DNA of 64,000 nt, taken from assembly GCA_940337035.1 (NCBI GenBank), contig OW679197.1, positions 41,732,466 to 41,796,465 on the forward strand, read 5' to 3'. The notes under the pieces are model-generated. The model was not told the origin of the DNA and did no database searches. It saw only the letters and a program-made list of their open reading frames with translations. The stretch's first letter is position 1, and every line of letters starts with the position of its first letter. The DNA is from Agriotes lineatus. Taxonomy: Eukaryota; Arthropoda; Insecta; Coleoptera; Elateridae. The position numbers and the translations under genes are program-made. Shown here piece after piece: positions 33,759 through 46,078 of the stretch.

Positions 33759-35025
33759 TTTAGCTCGACTGCATACTTTCTCTTCGCAAGAATGTTGACT
33801 TGTGAATGTCAATGACCACGGTCCTTGGCCACTGTTTCGTGGTTACAGACGTTTACAGTTTAGGTTTGTTGCTTTAATAAAGTAGTTAATAACATTTTTA
33901 TAAGTCCATAACATATTTTGTTAGTTGTGCCAACAATTTAAAACTATTCTATTACAAATTATACCGTTGTACACGATTCAAAAGAGAGTTGTGTAAGTTA
34001 AGGCAAAGGACGCAGGATAAACTCTAGATATAAGTATGTATCATCCCATACAGAATTTGGAAATAAAAAATGTTCATGATTAACAATTTAAATATTTTAT
34101 TAAAAGACCCGTTTACTACATATATAATTTTATAATGTACGAAAAGAATTAACACATAAAACTTGAAATAAATTAATAATAATAATAATAATAAATTATT
34201 AGTTTTTGGACAACATTTTCAAATCCCGTATTATTTGCAGTTTGTACCTCGATATGGTTTTTAGTTTAGAGAGCCATGTGGTCATTGTTATTAAATAGTA
34301 GAATCTAAACTTTCTACAGATACTTTAACGAGCATTTCCAAAATTTCCAAATTCAAGGTCTTATTTGATACATCTAATGTCGGAGTGTCTCTCCAAACCG
34401 ACGCTACAATAAATGATTGATGTCATTGTTTAAAAATGGGACAATCTAATAGCGACAGTCAGATGGTCGTTTTAAATAACAAAACTAAAAAGTTCGACTT
34501 TTTAAATTAATTTTCAGAATTTTATTGAATTTATTTTACCAGTTTATTATCATTTCATATACAGCCTCGATATTCGAACTGTACAATGGTATTATGTACA
34601 AGAAAAGCTAAATTGAAGGTTCCTTTGGAAGTTTTATTGTTCGGGTTATCGTGGTTTTAAGAATCTAAAAATTGTAGGAAAACAGTCTTCGATTTTAATT
34701 CTAAATGTATAATTAGATAGCTAAAGTTAATCCACGATAAAATGTTTAAAAACAAAAAGAGTTCACACTATAATTTTGAAAAATAATTACACGATTTGCT
34801 CAAAATATTTTCTACTAAACGTACATGTGGACATTGCGGTAGCGCTCAAACAACCTTCGGAATTATTTTTAGAGCTTCTCAAAACATTTGGTCCTGTAAC
34901 AGACTCATATTAGCCTCTGATAATCTGTAGAAAAAATATTTTAGGCAACCCCAATTCAGGTATTAACCAACAATGAATGTGAAATAAAGAGCCGCCTTAT
35001 GGTACATAATAGCTATTTATGTGGT
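33759..35025. other. Upstream region of the Ly6 gene
   Basis: Should hold its promoter. I see no clear TATA or repeat apart from an AAT run at 34174-34200. No coding signal. Confidence 0.4.
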
Positions 35026-35125
35026 NNNNNNNNNNNNNNNNNNNNNNNNNNNNNNNNNNNNNNNNNNNNNNNNNNNNNNNNNNNNNNNNNNNNNNNNNNN
35101 NNNNNNNNNNNNNNNNNNNNNNNNN
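35026..35125. other. Assembly gap (100 N)
   Basis: Exactly 100 N, the conventional size for a gap of unknown length. Anything spanning this point is unproven. Confidence 0.99.
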
Positions 35126-35271
35126 GTTGACGTTGTGATCCGGTTGAATTATGATCAGTTTAGTTCAAATGCGAAAAAAGAATGCCTTCTACTCGTGCTA
35201 ATAGTGTTGCTGCACCATATAATTCCAGATGATATCTGGACTTAGATAAGTATATTTGTTTGTTTATTTGT

Positions 35272-35584
35272 AAAGGACAAGGTCTAAGCATGCGGAGTAC
35301 CAGGTACTTTAGACACCGACTGCTTTGATCACATGATCAAAGTCCTACTTAGAATTTTGCCGAGACTAAGGAGTTCCAGCCCTAGCAAGGACTCTTTTAC
35401 ATGCTACACTTTGTAGCAACATGGGATCCACGGCTTTATATCACTTCCCAATGATGGCATTCTGCAGAGCTTTTCATTCTCATTTTTTATTTTTTTAAAC
35501 CTCACCGGGATCGAGAATCGAACTCTCGATCGACCCTTAGATCAGTAGCCAGAATGCTTAACCACTGAGCTAGGGAGGTCGGCC
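35272..35584 (-). repeat. tRNA-derived SINE, copy 1
   Basis: Read on the minus strand, the head (35584 downward) shows TAGCTCAGTGGTTAAGC (A box) and GAGTTCGATTCTCGATC (B box), the internal RNA polymerase III promoter of a tRNA. A body with CTAAGTAGGACTTTG and a tail follow to about 35272. The copy at 53920-54422 has the same order, which proves a dispersed repeat rather than a tRNA gene. Confidence 0.85.
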
Positions 35585-35673
35585 ATATAAGCATGTTGCT
35601 TTATTTTTGTGTTTGTTGTGGTTAATGGTTTTCGATATAGAGTGATGGCTGAAGAAATCCCAAGGTTGTATAA

Positions 35674-37126
35674 ATGTCTGATAAAGAATTTAGTGATTCA
35701 TTTGAAGATAGTAACGACGAGGATTATGACCCACCAGTAAATGATACAGAATCAGACGTAGAAGATGTTTACACTGGACAGCGAAATAGAAGTGGAGCTG
35801 AACAGCGAAGACAATGAGGAATTTATTACAGAGACGGAGACTACTGCAACTCCACGGTTTATCGTAGAAGTAATTCAACCATCTGCAATAAGACCCCATT
35901 ACCCTAGTCTCAAATCCGGTTGTATATCATTCGAGAATCAAGCAATGGGCTTTAACATTGATGACACAACTGTAATGTAATTATGTTGGCATTGCAAAGT
36001 TTCATATGGACTCATTCTGGTTGGTACGCTTATGAAAAAGAAACCCTATATTCCAAAAGACCTTTTAGCTGAAATGAAACAACCGCCTTTTCAACAAACT
36101 TTGCTTTCAACACAGTTGCCATGTTGTGCTCGTATGTCCCAAAGGTAAAGTAAGTCTTATATGATTTCGAAGGCTTTCACGGCAATTGTCATTAAGTAAA
36201 AACAACTTCCGGGATTGGACCGTGTCATTATTGAGGTCGAAGAACTCCGCGTTTCACGTAAGAGGTTTCCCCAGGAGGAAAAAGCAAAAAGTTCACTGTA
36301 GCTCAACGTGTTAACCACGCTAGAGGCGAAACTTAGATCGAATTTAGCCTCTGGCGTGGTTAACACGTTGAGTTACTGTGCTTTTCTCCTGATAAAGCCC
36401 CTAACGAAAGTGGGCGAAACGTTGAGTTTTTCGACCTAAATAATGACGCGGTCCAATCCCAGACGTCGTTCTTTATTTAAGGTAAACCTTAGTTTTGTTA
36501 TCAACGATACACTCTATGCAACTGATAATACCCTGAAGCCAAAGCCTGAAGTAATCCCGTTTTATAACGAAACTAAGTCAGATGCTGAGGTTATCGATAA
36601 AATTTTGAAAATATACACGTGGCAAGCAAGCTGTCGGCCAGTGGCCTTTTTTCAATATATTAGATGTAGTAACTCTGGCTGCCTACATTATCTACACTGA
36701 AAACAATCCCACGAAAAGCATCAGAACATAAATAAGAGGATACATTTCTTAAAAGATTTAGCTCGTGATCTGTGCTTGCTAGCTGTGAACCAACGAAGCG
36801 AAAATCCCATGGTATTGCAAAATCGCTTTATGAAAACACCATTGAAAGTGTTGTAGGAATTTCTGTGGAAGCTCCTAATAATTCAAATCTTGTCCCCGAA
36901 CAGTGGTACCCAGGTACCACCGTCCGCCAGAATGTGTTGATTTTTTATCAAGAACAAAGAAACCCGACATTCCATACCTCCCAATACATAAAATTTTCAA
37001 AATATACTTACAATTATATATTCAGAGATGTCCTAGAAGCTCAAGTTGATTCGTCTTCACAAAACCGAAATATTCTATATTTTATACCCTAAAGGTACCC
37101 GGGTACCACCTTCAGCCACATAAGGG
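35674..37126 (+). pseudogene. piggyBac-like transposase pseudogene
   Basis: An acidic N-terminus (MSDKEFSDSFEDSNDEDYD; then SEIEVELNSEDNEEF after a shift) resembles piggyBac proteins. At about 36010-36080 follows LVGTLMKKKPYIPKDLLAEM, and after the nested foldback (36150-36480) NLSFVINDTLYATDN, KPEVIPFYNETKSDAEVID and, shifted, NILDVVTLAAYIIYTENNP, all in the late part of the piggyBac transposase. Only about 300 bases separate the N-terminal and late parts, so the catalytic core with its Asp residues is deleted. The right terminus CCACATAAGGG stands before TTAA (37127-37130), the piggyBac target. GGTACC-rich subterminal repeats occur at 36904 and 37094. The left end was not found. Confidence 0.8.
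36150..36480. mobile_element. Foldback repeat, GGCGAAACGTTGAG family, copy 2
   Basis: Same family as 27496-27851: ATTAAGTAAAAACAACTTCC at one end, GTGGGCGAAACGTTGAG near the other, and inverted CAACGTGTTAACCACGC blocks around the centre. GGTAAA on both sides (36144-36149, 36481-36486) marks the duplicated target inside the piggyBac reading frame. Confidence 0.75.
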
Positions 37127-37130
37127 TTAA

Positions 37131-39190
37131 ATAGCTCAAAAATCTTTGTTCCCAGTAAAATACTTCTAATTTGTTCAAACAATTCCTGTAGTGACAAATA
37201 AATGGCATGAATAAAAAAATACGAAACGGATTCGTACTTGCTGTGAAAAACACGAAAAGACCTAAAAAAGCGGCCCAAAAATCAATGACTTTGAAATAAT
37301 TGATAGAATTTAATTTGTTTAAACAATGATCGCAAGTATTGTTTCAACGAATAGAACTAATTTATTCTCAATTGGAATTAAAAGCATGGAAACTATGAAA
37401 AAAAAACAAGAAAAATATGGAAAAATCGAAAAATATTACATACAAAATAGAATTTCATTTGCTTAAACAATCACCAACATTGATTGAATTTATTGGAAAT
37501 TACGATGTCAGCGTATTTCATTAGTACAAATCGAAAAAAAATGCTGATAAAACTGAATGGACACGCGAAATTCGGTTGCGATAATCGCGACTTTCAAATG
37601 CTGCCGCCGCCATTTTCTTCACTTTCTGGAGAAGGCAGCAGCGGTTTTTCTTACACAGAAATTGATGATCTTTCAGATAACGTTTGAATTTTTATGAAGT
37701 TCGATGATACTACTAGAAAATAGGATCCGAGGGATCACTTATCTCCCTGCTGCCGCTGATAAAAGTTCGCTCGGGGAGTGGCAGCACTGTTTTTTCTTAA
37801 AGCCCTACCCCTTCCCTGTCTCGAGGGACAATCAGAATCCTGAAGTTTTATGATACTAGATATTGATTTTTTTTTAAATAATTTTTTATAGTGCCGTTCG
37901 GTCTACACGTGGCAGCACTGCCATTTTGTGTTTCCCCATCAATGACCTAACGAATTATATATATGACATTGAAAAGTTTTATCACACTAGACTTAGTGTC
38001 ACCGCCGCTCAGACTATTGGGAAATAGTCCACAAAATGTATTTTGGGCTCAGCATTTTGTTACAAAAATGTTTTACTCGAGATTTGTTGTTTTTGAAAAT
38101 GCTACTCAAGAAATAATCTTTGACAATTCCCTGGCCTTCAGCTCGGGAATTTGATCAAGTTAGTTTGTCTTGTGACATTACCAAAACAAAAAACTTTCAT
38201 AAAAAATTTTTACCGGCAAAAAGAGATATGCTTTTATGTAAACATCAATGTATAAAAAAAACAAAGACTCGAACAAAAACATATTGTCATGTAAATGAAT
38301 AGTAACTTAATTGATCACAGCTTTAATTATGAGGCCCTGCATGTCTTCGTTTTATTTCGCAATAAAATGCAACCCTTATTTATATATAATTCATACCTTA
38401 TGATCGAAAAATATCCTTTTGAGGGCTGTGGATTTTTCTTAAATTTTATTTATGTTGGCAGTGATTAGTAAAGGTAATTAATAATATAACCTATACAATT
38501 TTGACAGAATGTCTAAAACTGAACACAAAGTGGTTTGTATGGAAAATGGAGGAAATCACTTTAAACAGCGGAAGTTGTTTTTGTTATTAACATTTTTATG
38601 TATCCAATAAAATGTATGTATTTGTTAAAATGACTTTACCAATATAATCTTAAACTGACAGATATAAAACGCCAATATGGCTTTTACAACCACAACTGCC
38701 AATATAAATTTTTAGTAAAATTAAAATAATTCCACATCCCTCTAGACTAGAGGATAAAGTTTTTCGATCATATGTTACTTATATTTTATTGGAGATACAT
38801 AACTGTTGGTAAATTGATGTTTCAAAATTTACAAGTGGAAGTGACAGGTAAACGATTTGTTATATTTATATTGTTGATTTTAAACTACTTTTATTAGTTT
38901 ATGCAACATATTGTTTGTATAAAGTTATGTTTATTATGATACACATTACACATTTCCTGCTGACACCAACTTGTTGGCAAAGTTGTTTTGATCTGATAAA
39001 AGAAATCCTGAAAAAAACAAAATTGAATTTCACATATTTTCAAGCATAATTGTTTGATAATTGTATATGTACTGCTCAAAACAATTAAAGAATATTTCAT
39101 AAAAATCATATTTTAAAAACCAGGCGGTTAAAATAACATCAGCTATTATTGTTATATTTGAAGTGTTATGAAATACACGCTCATTGTTTT
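37131..39190. other. Non-coding stretch with weak repeats
   Basis: Between 37580 and 38010 a motif like GAAGTT.TATGATACTA recurs about every 150 bases, together with GGCAGCA-type blocks, suggesting an old degenerate tandem duplication. The remainder is AT-rich without recognisable features. Confidence 0.4.
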
Positions 39191-39199
39191 GAACAGTGT

Positions 39200-39400
39200 A
39201 TATTAGCAGTAGCAGAGCCTCTGGTTTTAGTCGAAAAAATGTGGGTTTGATTCCCATATACTACAACAGCCAGAAAAATCTAGGTAGCGCTGAGTCCAGT
39301 CCAATTTTCCAATCTGGCTTTGGTGTCTTATGCCTAAAACCTTCTCAAGGGGAAGAGGTTGGTGCCCCTACAGTGGGGATGCTATAAAAACGCGATTGAT
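39200..39400 (+). repeat. Possible tRNA-related SINE
   Basis: GGGTTTGATTCCC at 39243 resembles a B box; the upstream A box is poor. The GC level and the body (GGTGCCCCTACAGTGGGG near 39358) look like dispersed repeat text, yet no second copy exists in this window. Confidence 0.3.
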
Positions 39401-39538
39401 TGTATATTAACCACTTGTTTAAATAAATTATTATCTTTGCTTGAATTAATTGTCAAGTCACTAAACAAAAAATTCCCTAAACCTGAAAAGTACTTACCTT
39501 CCTTCATTCTTAAACAAACCACGAGCAGTTGGTATTTC

Positions 39539-39848
39539 ATGAATGTAAACTGTACGATACGCGCTTGCTTGCCTTTACGAACGCATTGGGGCCAGATTGA
39601 AAGGCCCAGCTTCTCAACAGTTTATGTGCTGCAACTGGCAGAGAACGGCGAAGGACGTAGGAGTAAATATAAGCTGTTTAGCACTGTTGGCGGTTGGGAT
39701 AGCGCGCGGAGCGAGTTACTGGTTTACAACTTTAGCACGTAGTGTGACTTCATCGAGTGCAGATTCATTCGTACGGAAGGTGTACGACTTTTGCCAGTCC
39801 ATATGCGAGTATGTAGATCTCGGTAATTCGGAATGTCTTTGTCTGTGA
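39539..39848 (+). other. GC-rich island with open frames, candidate exon
   Basis: Two frames are open. One (39597-39848) contains FMCCNWQRTAKDVGVNIS followed by a hydrophobic run CLALLAVGIARGASYWF, which could be a signal or membrane segment, and later SFVRKVYDFCQSICEY. CTTCTCAACAG at 39610 looks like an acceptor; GTGTACG (39780) and GTATGTAG (39809) could be donors. I do not recognise a family. Base composition contrasts with the surroundings. It may be an exon of an unidentified gene or a repeat. Confidence 0.3.
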
Positions 39849-39959
39849 AGAGGTGGAAAATGCATTTTACATTTGCTTGGCCCTACCAGTAGAGGGTTTG
39901 TCCTTATGTCAAAATTTTTTACAAGCCACCACTGGTTAGAGAAACATCTATTATGCGCA

Positions 39960-40205
39960 AATATTGCTGTTTTAGGTAACGTAATTTTTTTAAATAAAAT
40001 TTAATTTTCTCATCGCTCGCGAAAAACTGAAAACGCTATTTTCCCATTAAATTTTTTTTAAAGCTTTAGTAGGGTAGATTTTAGGATGGTTTTAAAAAAT
40101 ATCATGTTCAATACGTTAGAAAAGTGATCCTTCCATGAATGTAAAATTAGTCCACTCGCTTCTCTACGCCTCGCTCGTAAATTAAACGTTTTTTTACATT
40201 ATAAA
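39960..40205 (+). repeat. Interspersed repeat shared with 58845-59030
   Basis: Blocks CATGTT.AA.A.ATTAGAA, GTAAAATTA.TCCACTCGCTTC and CTCGTAAATTAAAC occur in the same order in both places. Class unknown. Confidence 0.5.
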
Positions 40206-42548
40206 TTGCCGATATTGAATCGGAACATGCACTCGTACTAGCTCAGTGGAAGGGCGTAGGTAACTTACCTTCAAAACTAATAGATATAACTTATAGGGGC
40301 GCCAAATGATTCAGGCCCATGTTCCCTGATTCATTTGAGCGAACGAACCATTAAATTGCTCAAAGATAACAACACAATATAATCAATGAAACCCACAGTT
40401 CGAAAAATCGTATAATGATTCAGATAAGTAATTGATCAACAACAGGGAAGAGTAAAATCGATTGTAATTACTGTCATCAACGAACAATAAACAATACTAT
40501 ATCACATAAATAATACTATATCACATATTTAAATATCACAATTTTAATAAGTCAAACCTGAGATAGTGTGCTTGGAAAACGCTGCCCTCGCTGAGTAAAT
40601 ATATGCTAATTTCCAAACTGGATTAATATAAATATAAAAATAGCCAAAGCAGTTAATTTTGAAGCAAACCGTAGACTGAATGATGGCTATACGTTACTGA
40701 GTTCCACACTTAGTGATTCAATTTCATATCGCGAATAATCCCACATTCAGATATCTGCATGTTAGCCGGTATACACTATGATATGCTGGGATCGCTTTTT
40801 CCAGCCAGCAAACTTGATATGGCGATAATTAGAAGAACAAACGTAAAGTGGTGTAACCATCCACTCAGCTAGGTTTCTTAGCATAGGAGGCGACGTTATC
40901 TATTCCTGAATCACACTCAGCTCGAATCTGGCGCTAATTTTACACACGCATAAAACTACAATTGTATAATAATAAAACGGAGAAGGAAGTCGTTTGCATA
41001 TGAATCTATAGATCAAATAACATAAAGCCGTTAGGACATAATCTGCACATGCAGCACGAGGTAGAGGCGACGTTAAAACCAGCTGCTTCTGCCTGCACGG
41101 AGGAAGGATACGGTAGGCTGCTCGGGCAATGCCCGTTCCATTCAGGAGCGGCGAGGTTAATTCCACTCGGAAGCTGCGAGCCCACCGGCGACTTTGAAGA
41201 CTTCCCACTCGAATCCAACAGCTTAGCCCGTAGGGTGAAGGCTATATATATATATTTCAAATTAGCAAATTAAACACCAAAGAATATAATGCCTTACCAG
41301 AATAACTGCCTATTCACACAACCTCAAAAAATGTGCTCACTTAACAATTCATCTCTGCATGTTTTTGGGTCCAAAATATGCCTAAATCGATTGTCCTGCA
41401 TTAGTTTGACATAGCTAGCTTTCCCACAAGCTCAATAACTCTTCTCAAGAAGGCTTAAAACGGCCGATGGCGAAAGATCCGGCACAAAACAGACACGAAC
41501 GTCAAAAAACGCCTTTGTGAAATTTTTGGCGGACATGAAATAACGCCAAACTATATCGCCATCTCGCACCTGCAGCTTGCAGGAAACTGTATTAGTCAGA
41601 AGACTGCATTCGATAAAATAGACGTTTGATTTGTCCTTGCCTGCCTTGTCATATATATTTATTGCTGTATGTGTATGTCATTGTACTTGCCTATTAATTG
41701 TCGCCGCTTGCACTATATTACCAAATGTTTAATACATGCTGTGATACGTTATTGGTCTTTGCTGATTGATTTGCTGGATTTATCCCATACCTTGAGGAGG
41801 TCCGACTCGAGGATTTGTCGACGTCTCTTTCTTCTCTAATAATAATTTTAAAGTAGGAACTCGATCGTCAACTGTGTAAACTTTCATTCACAGTTCGCTT
41901 TGTAACACTCTGATCGAAATCATCTCAAGCAAACACAAAACGCATAAAATACGATCGTAGATAATGTGAGGTTTTATTATTAAGAAATCCAAATAGATAG
42001 TAACCCAATAAAACATTAATACCAACAGGAACTATAACAAAAATGGTATAAATACCGATAAGTATATAACAAAAACAACAATACCTCTTACAAATCGATT
42101 AAATAAGAACGCGCGTAAATTTATAAATATCAGTCGGAAACTGAATAATCAACTTGTAGTGAATGTACTTCTCAACTAAGATTGTTTGCTATTGGCTGAC
42201 GCATTGCCGCGCCTTGTTTTTAAAAAATCAGTTTGCATATTTTCCGGGGTTTTTGTAAGCTTGGTGGAGCTATACAAGTGTGCTATATTAAAAATAATTC
42301 ACAAACGAGAAGTTGAGCTATCGAGACCGCTAGGCCAAGTAGGGTCTTTTTTAAATTATTTGTAATAACACACGCGTGCCTTACAGAATTTTATCCAACA
42401 ACTCAATAAAAGCTACCAAAAATATAAACTTGATTGATATTGATAGCTGCGAAAAATCAAAGTGACAAATGAATTGAGGGAGAGCAAGGTACCGAGTGAT
42501 CAAATAAATATATAATTAGAGTCACCTGGGATTCGTGATATACGTTTA
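40206..42548. other. Non-coding stretch with a GC-rich island
   Basis: The 41040-41250 part is GC-rich and open on both strands (for example 41049-41273 plus, 41006-41260 minus), yet no family is recognisable and splice signals are not convincing. A short TA run sits at 41242. The rest is AT-rich without features. Confidence 0.35.
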
Positions 42549-42717
42549 GCAGTACTAAGGTGTATTGTTGGTGGCACTGTCAGTCTATGTTAAATTCGAG
42601 GTTAGCAGGTTAAGAGTTGATTGTTCTTTGACACATACTGATGCAAAATCTAACCGGCCAACCTCGAATTTGACATATATTGACACTGCCACCAACAATA
42701 CACTAGGGAGTAACTTA
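42549..42717. mobile_element. Foldback MITE, GTTGGTGGCACTG family, copy 3
   Basis: GTGTATTGTTGGTGGCACTG on the left is mirrored by AGTGCCACCAACAATACAC-type text on the right (with one C/G change), and TTCGAGGTTAGCAGGTTA pairs with a TAACC..CCAACCTCGAA block. The centre has diverged. Confidence 0.8.
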
Positions 42718-42897
42718 GCGTTTTTATTTCACTAGTGAGTTATAGGCCACTTTATGGGTCTAAAATGGATCGAATTATTATCTTATAACTAGGAGGTTTT
42801 GGATAATAGTTATTCACGATACGCTTGCATGAAGTATCGTTAGTCATTCGTGGAGCTTAAAAGGCTTGTAACTGTCCCACACGTGACTAAAGATGCT

Positions 42898-43216
42898 CTA
42901 CGCACGTGTATATCTTCTTCTTTGTGTACCATGTTCTTGCAGAACATTGGTAACCATCACCGCTATTTGAATGTTATTGGAAGCCAATCTGAAGAGTGTG
43001 TTCGTGTTTACGTTATACCAGTCGCACAAGTTCTTCAACCGCAATGTTCTTCGACCTGGACCACGTTTTCCTGCTATTTTATCTTGCATGATATTCTGCA
43101 GCAATCTATATTTATGTTCCCTAATGACATGTCCGAAATATTACAACTTTCTTTCTTTAATGGTGCTTATAATCTCGGTGTTCTTATTTAAGCGCTCGGG
43201 TATTTCGGAGTAGCAG
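42898..43216 (-). pseudogene. LINE tail (RTE-like pol C-terminus)
   Basis: On the minus strand one frame reads STIKERKL, a stop, then YFGHVIREHKYRLLQNIMQ, KIAGKRGPGRRTLRLKNL and CDWYNVNTNTLFRLASNN to the stop at 42898. This GHV.R..KYRLLQ..L..KI.G.RGPGRR arrangement is the usual C-terminal tail of RTE-like reverse transcriptase polyproteins. Truncated at 5', one internal stop. Confidence 0.75.
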
Positions 43217-44904
43217 ACTTTTTCTGTCTATGAAACTTTCAAGACTCTCCTATAGCACCACATCTCGAAAGCTTAGAGTCGTTGCATGTCGTTGTTTACA
43301 GCCCAGACCTCGACACATTATAGCAGAACAGAAAATACATAGCAGCGAAGTAGCCGAATGCGCAAAAGCAGTGTCGGATCTCTATTACATACATTTTTTC
43401 TCATCTTTCTAAAGGCTGCACAAGTCTGTTCAATTCGTAACCTTTTATATACATATAAAAGAATAAAGAAAATTAGAATTAAACCCTAAAATAAATGTTT
43501 ATTTCTAACTATATTAGTTTAGTATACAAATAAATGATTAATGCGCAGTCAAAAAGACACCGAAGTAACTGTCTTTAATACGCGCACATTAAACTACATG
43601 CAAGTTAAGTTAAGTTCGTAACGTTACTAAACCCCTTGGTGGTGTCGCAAATGTGTACTTGTTCTGTACACGATTAAAATGGCACTTACTTGAAGTGCTG
43701 ACTCTGACTTGTGGCATACCAACACTGTTGACAGCAACTTCCATTTACTGCGTTTTTTATTCAACTTGTCTTATGGTGATTTGACATTGTGAGTTGCACA
43801 GACGTAAGCCTTGAAGCTTGGCGCGCTCGCGACTGATGTACATGAAAATGGTTTTTTGCTACAAAGCGACCAACGCAGGTTTTCCAGAACAAATCTTTTT
43901 AATAAAAATCCAGTTGCAAGTTATGACATTATACACAAGTTTGTTATTGTAATTTGTATTTAATGTTGAACAAACTTAGATTTTTGTTGATTATTATTAT
44001 TATTGTTTAAATAATATTAGACCAAAACTTAGCAACGTGGTTGGCATTTTCTTATCAAAAGAATAACTGAAGTCAGTGGCGGCTGCTTTTTAGCGGCGCT
44101 AGCCTCCCAGCCGTCGACAGCCTATATGGCATTAAGAGCATTTATCCTGCAGTTATAATTTAACAAGGTTGAAGTAATTAGATCCGGAGGTAGCTATTCG
44201 ATACTGCTTGAAACATGTAAAATAATATCCATGAAGTATGTCAATATCGCATAAGTTATGTGTCAACAAACTCGCTCGTATTAATGCACTGAGTGGCTGG
44301 CAAGTGTTGATGGCGATCCGAAATAGGATCCAAACTTACAATTATGGGTGAAAACGCTGAAGCAGCAGAATTGAGGTATGCAGTTTCAGTCTGATTCGAA
44401 AGCCAACTACGCTGCGGCCGAAAACGTCCTAAACTGCCGGGCTTATTTATAAACATAGTGCTCCCAAAATGCAATCCGAGGGTAAAGGCACCAATTGTGG
44501 TGCAATCTTTGACATTGAAAATGAATGTTCAAGCTCCGAACACTGTTTTGGTAACAAATTAGTTCTTATCAGTATGACTGCTTGCAGAATATTGAGAATT
44601 AAAGTCGGTCCTTCCCAGATTTGATACTTCCCACGGGTTAGTTACTCCTGTAACTGGAATAACTACATTTTTGTTCTCTGTATATGTTTTCTTTGGGATT
44701 ACTGAAATTAAAAATCATTGTTATATTTGGATTAAAACATCTCTGGGATGTAGGTGAGTTGCTCTTTGTTAATTTCAACAGTAGTCTTCACATTTATAGT
44801 TTCAGTTGTCTGTGCAAGGCGATTACTGCCGACTTCTTACATGTGATCAAGATATATATTTTTAAGTACTAGCTAAATCTGTATTTACAGTTATTAAGCG
44901 AGTA
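43217..44904. other. Non-coding stretch
   Basis: At 44074 CAGTGGCGGCTGC resembles a hAT terminus, but no matching right end or 8 bp duplication was found. No gene recognised. Confidence 0.45.
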
Positions 44905-46078
44905 TATAGAACGAGTCATAATTGATGTACAAAGTGTAACCAAAGCTTCTTAAGGCCAAAACAAATCAATTAACCTAATACACCTTAACACCAAAATGCT
45001 CCCTTAAAAAGATACAAGGTGTTAATGACGCAAATTTTATTTCTGCATTTGGAAAGTAAACATGTGAAGTTTTAAAATCAAGTAGCCTGATTTTGATAGT
45101 CAATTGAATTTTGAAACAATATCAAGACAGCAGCTGGCAGAAACACTATAAACAGCCATTAATTGTTTGGAAGACTGTTGTATTTTACTATTTCAATGGT
45201 ACATGGATTAGCCAGTTTGGTCCTGTGAGATGGCCGCCAAAGATTCCCTACCTATTTTTTCTTTTAAAACAGCTGATTTACCGTTAGGGAATTAACATGA
45301 GGTAACAGTTGCAGCACAGAATTTTCGAGGCTGCTAATGAAATTCGTGAAAACTATATAATATTCAGTGTATGAATCGCTAGTACGACGGCGCCATGCTT
45401 GTATTGCGGGTGGAGGGGAACCTTTTGAACATTTGCTGTAGTTTTCTATTTTTAGTCATTGTTATGTTAATTTTGTGTTTATTATAATGTATTTTCAAAT
45501 GAATCGAATTACTCTCCAAGTTATAGTCATAAATAGATTTTTTTATTATACCTGCATCAGAATCGCCGTTTAAAGCACACCTGAGCGTGCGAAAACAGGC
45601 GATTAAAGCTTGCCGAGCTTTAAAGGTTGTCACTGAATGCAACAACGAACCAAAGAGCTTATATGCTCTTTGAACGGACGTAGACGCGACAAAAACGTAA
45701 ATAATTTTCGTAACTATAGTAGCAATATTATTATGCCCTCTCGATTTATCACGACAAAAATTATTTCTAAGTTTTTAGTGCGTAATTTATTTCCAGTATT
45801 GCAGGTATAATAAAAAATAGCGTAAAGTATTCGTGGATAACTGGTCTTTACAACACTTGCTCTATTTCGAGCACTTCGGCTACGCCGTCGTACTCGAAGA
45901 CTCGCGCGTGTTTTATAGACCTTGTTATCCACTCATACTTTAATATACTATTTTTATTAACACTCTGTATTTTTGTAAGGGAGCATCTTGGTACTAAGGT
46001 GTATTAGGCTAATTGCCTTATTTTGGTCTACAGAAGCCTTGGTTACATTTTTTACACATAATTATGACTCGCCCTGTA
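44905..46078. mobile_element. Non-autonomous DNA transposon with about 115 bp terminal inverted repeats
   Basis: Left end (TATAGAACGAGTCATAATTG onward) and right end (reverse of TACAGGGCGAGTCATAATTA) pair over some 115 bases, including TGTAACCAA.GCTTCT, CCTAATACACCTTA and ATGCTCCCTTA. TA ends suggest the Tc1/mariner superfamily. The interior is non-coding and holds a nested palindrome (45843-45958). ATGGCCGCC at 45231 opens only a short frame. Confidence 0.8.
45843..45958. mobile_element. Palindromic MITE with GTGGATAAC ends
   Basis: GTGGATAAC..GGTCTTTA on the left pairs with TAGACC..GTTATCCAC on the right; the centre is CGAGCACTTCGGCTACGCCG and a mirror TACTCGAAG. Nested in 44905-46078. Confidence 0.65.

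Noticed and set aside
35021..35245. Open frame running through the N gap
   Set aside because: Most of it is undefined bases; the remaining residues have no family likeness.
40900..41273. Overlapping open frames on both strands as genes
   Set aside because: GC-rich composition alone opens several frames here; none shows a domain, signal peptide or good splice sites.
44074..44110. hAT terminus CAGTGGCGGCTGC as a full element
   Set aside because: No matching right end or 8 bp duplication could be found.
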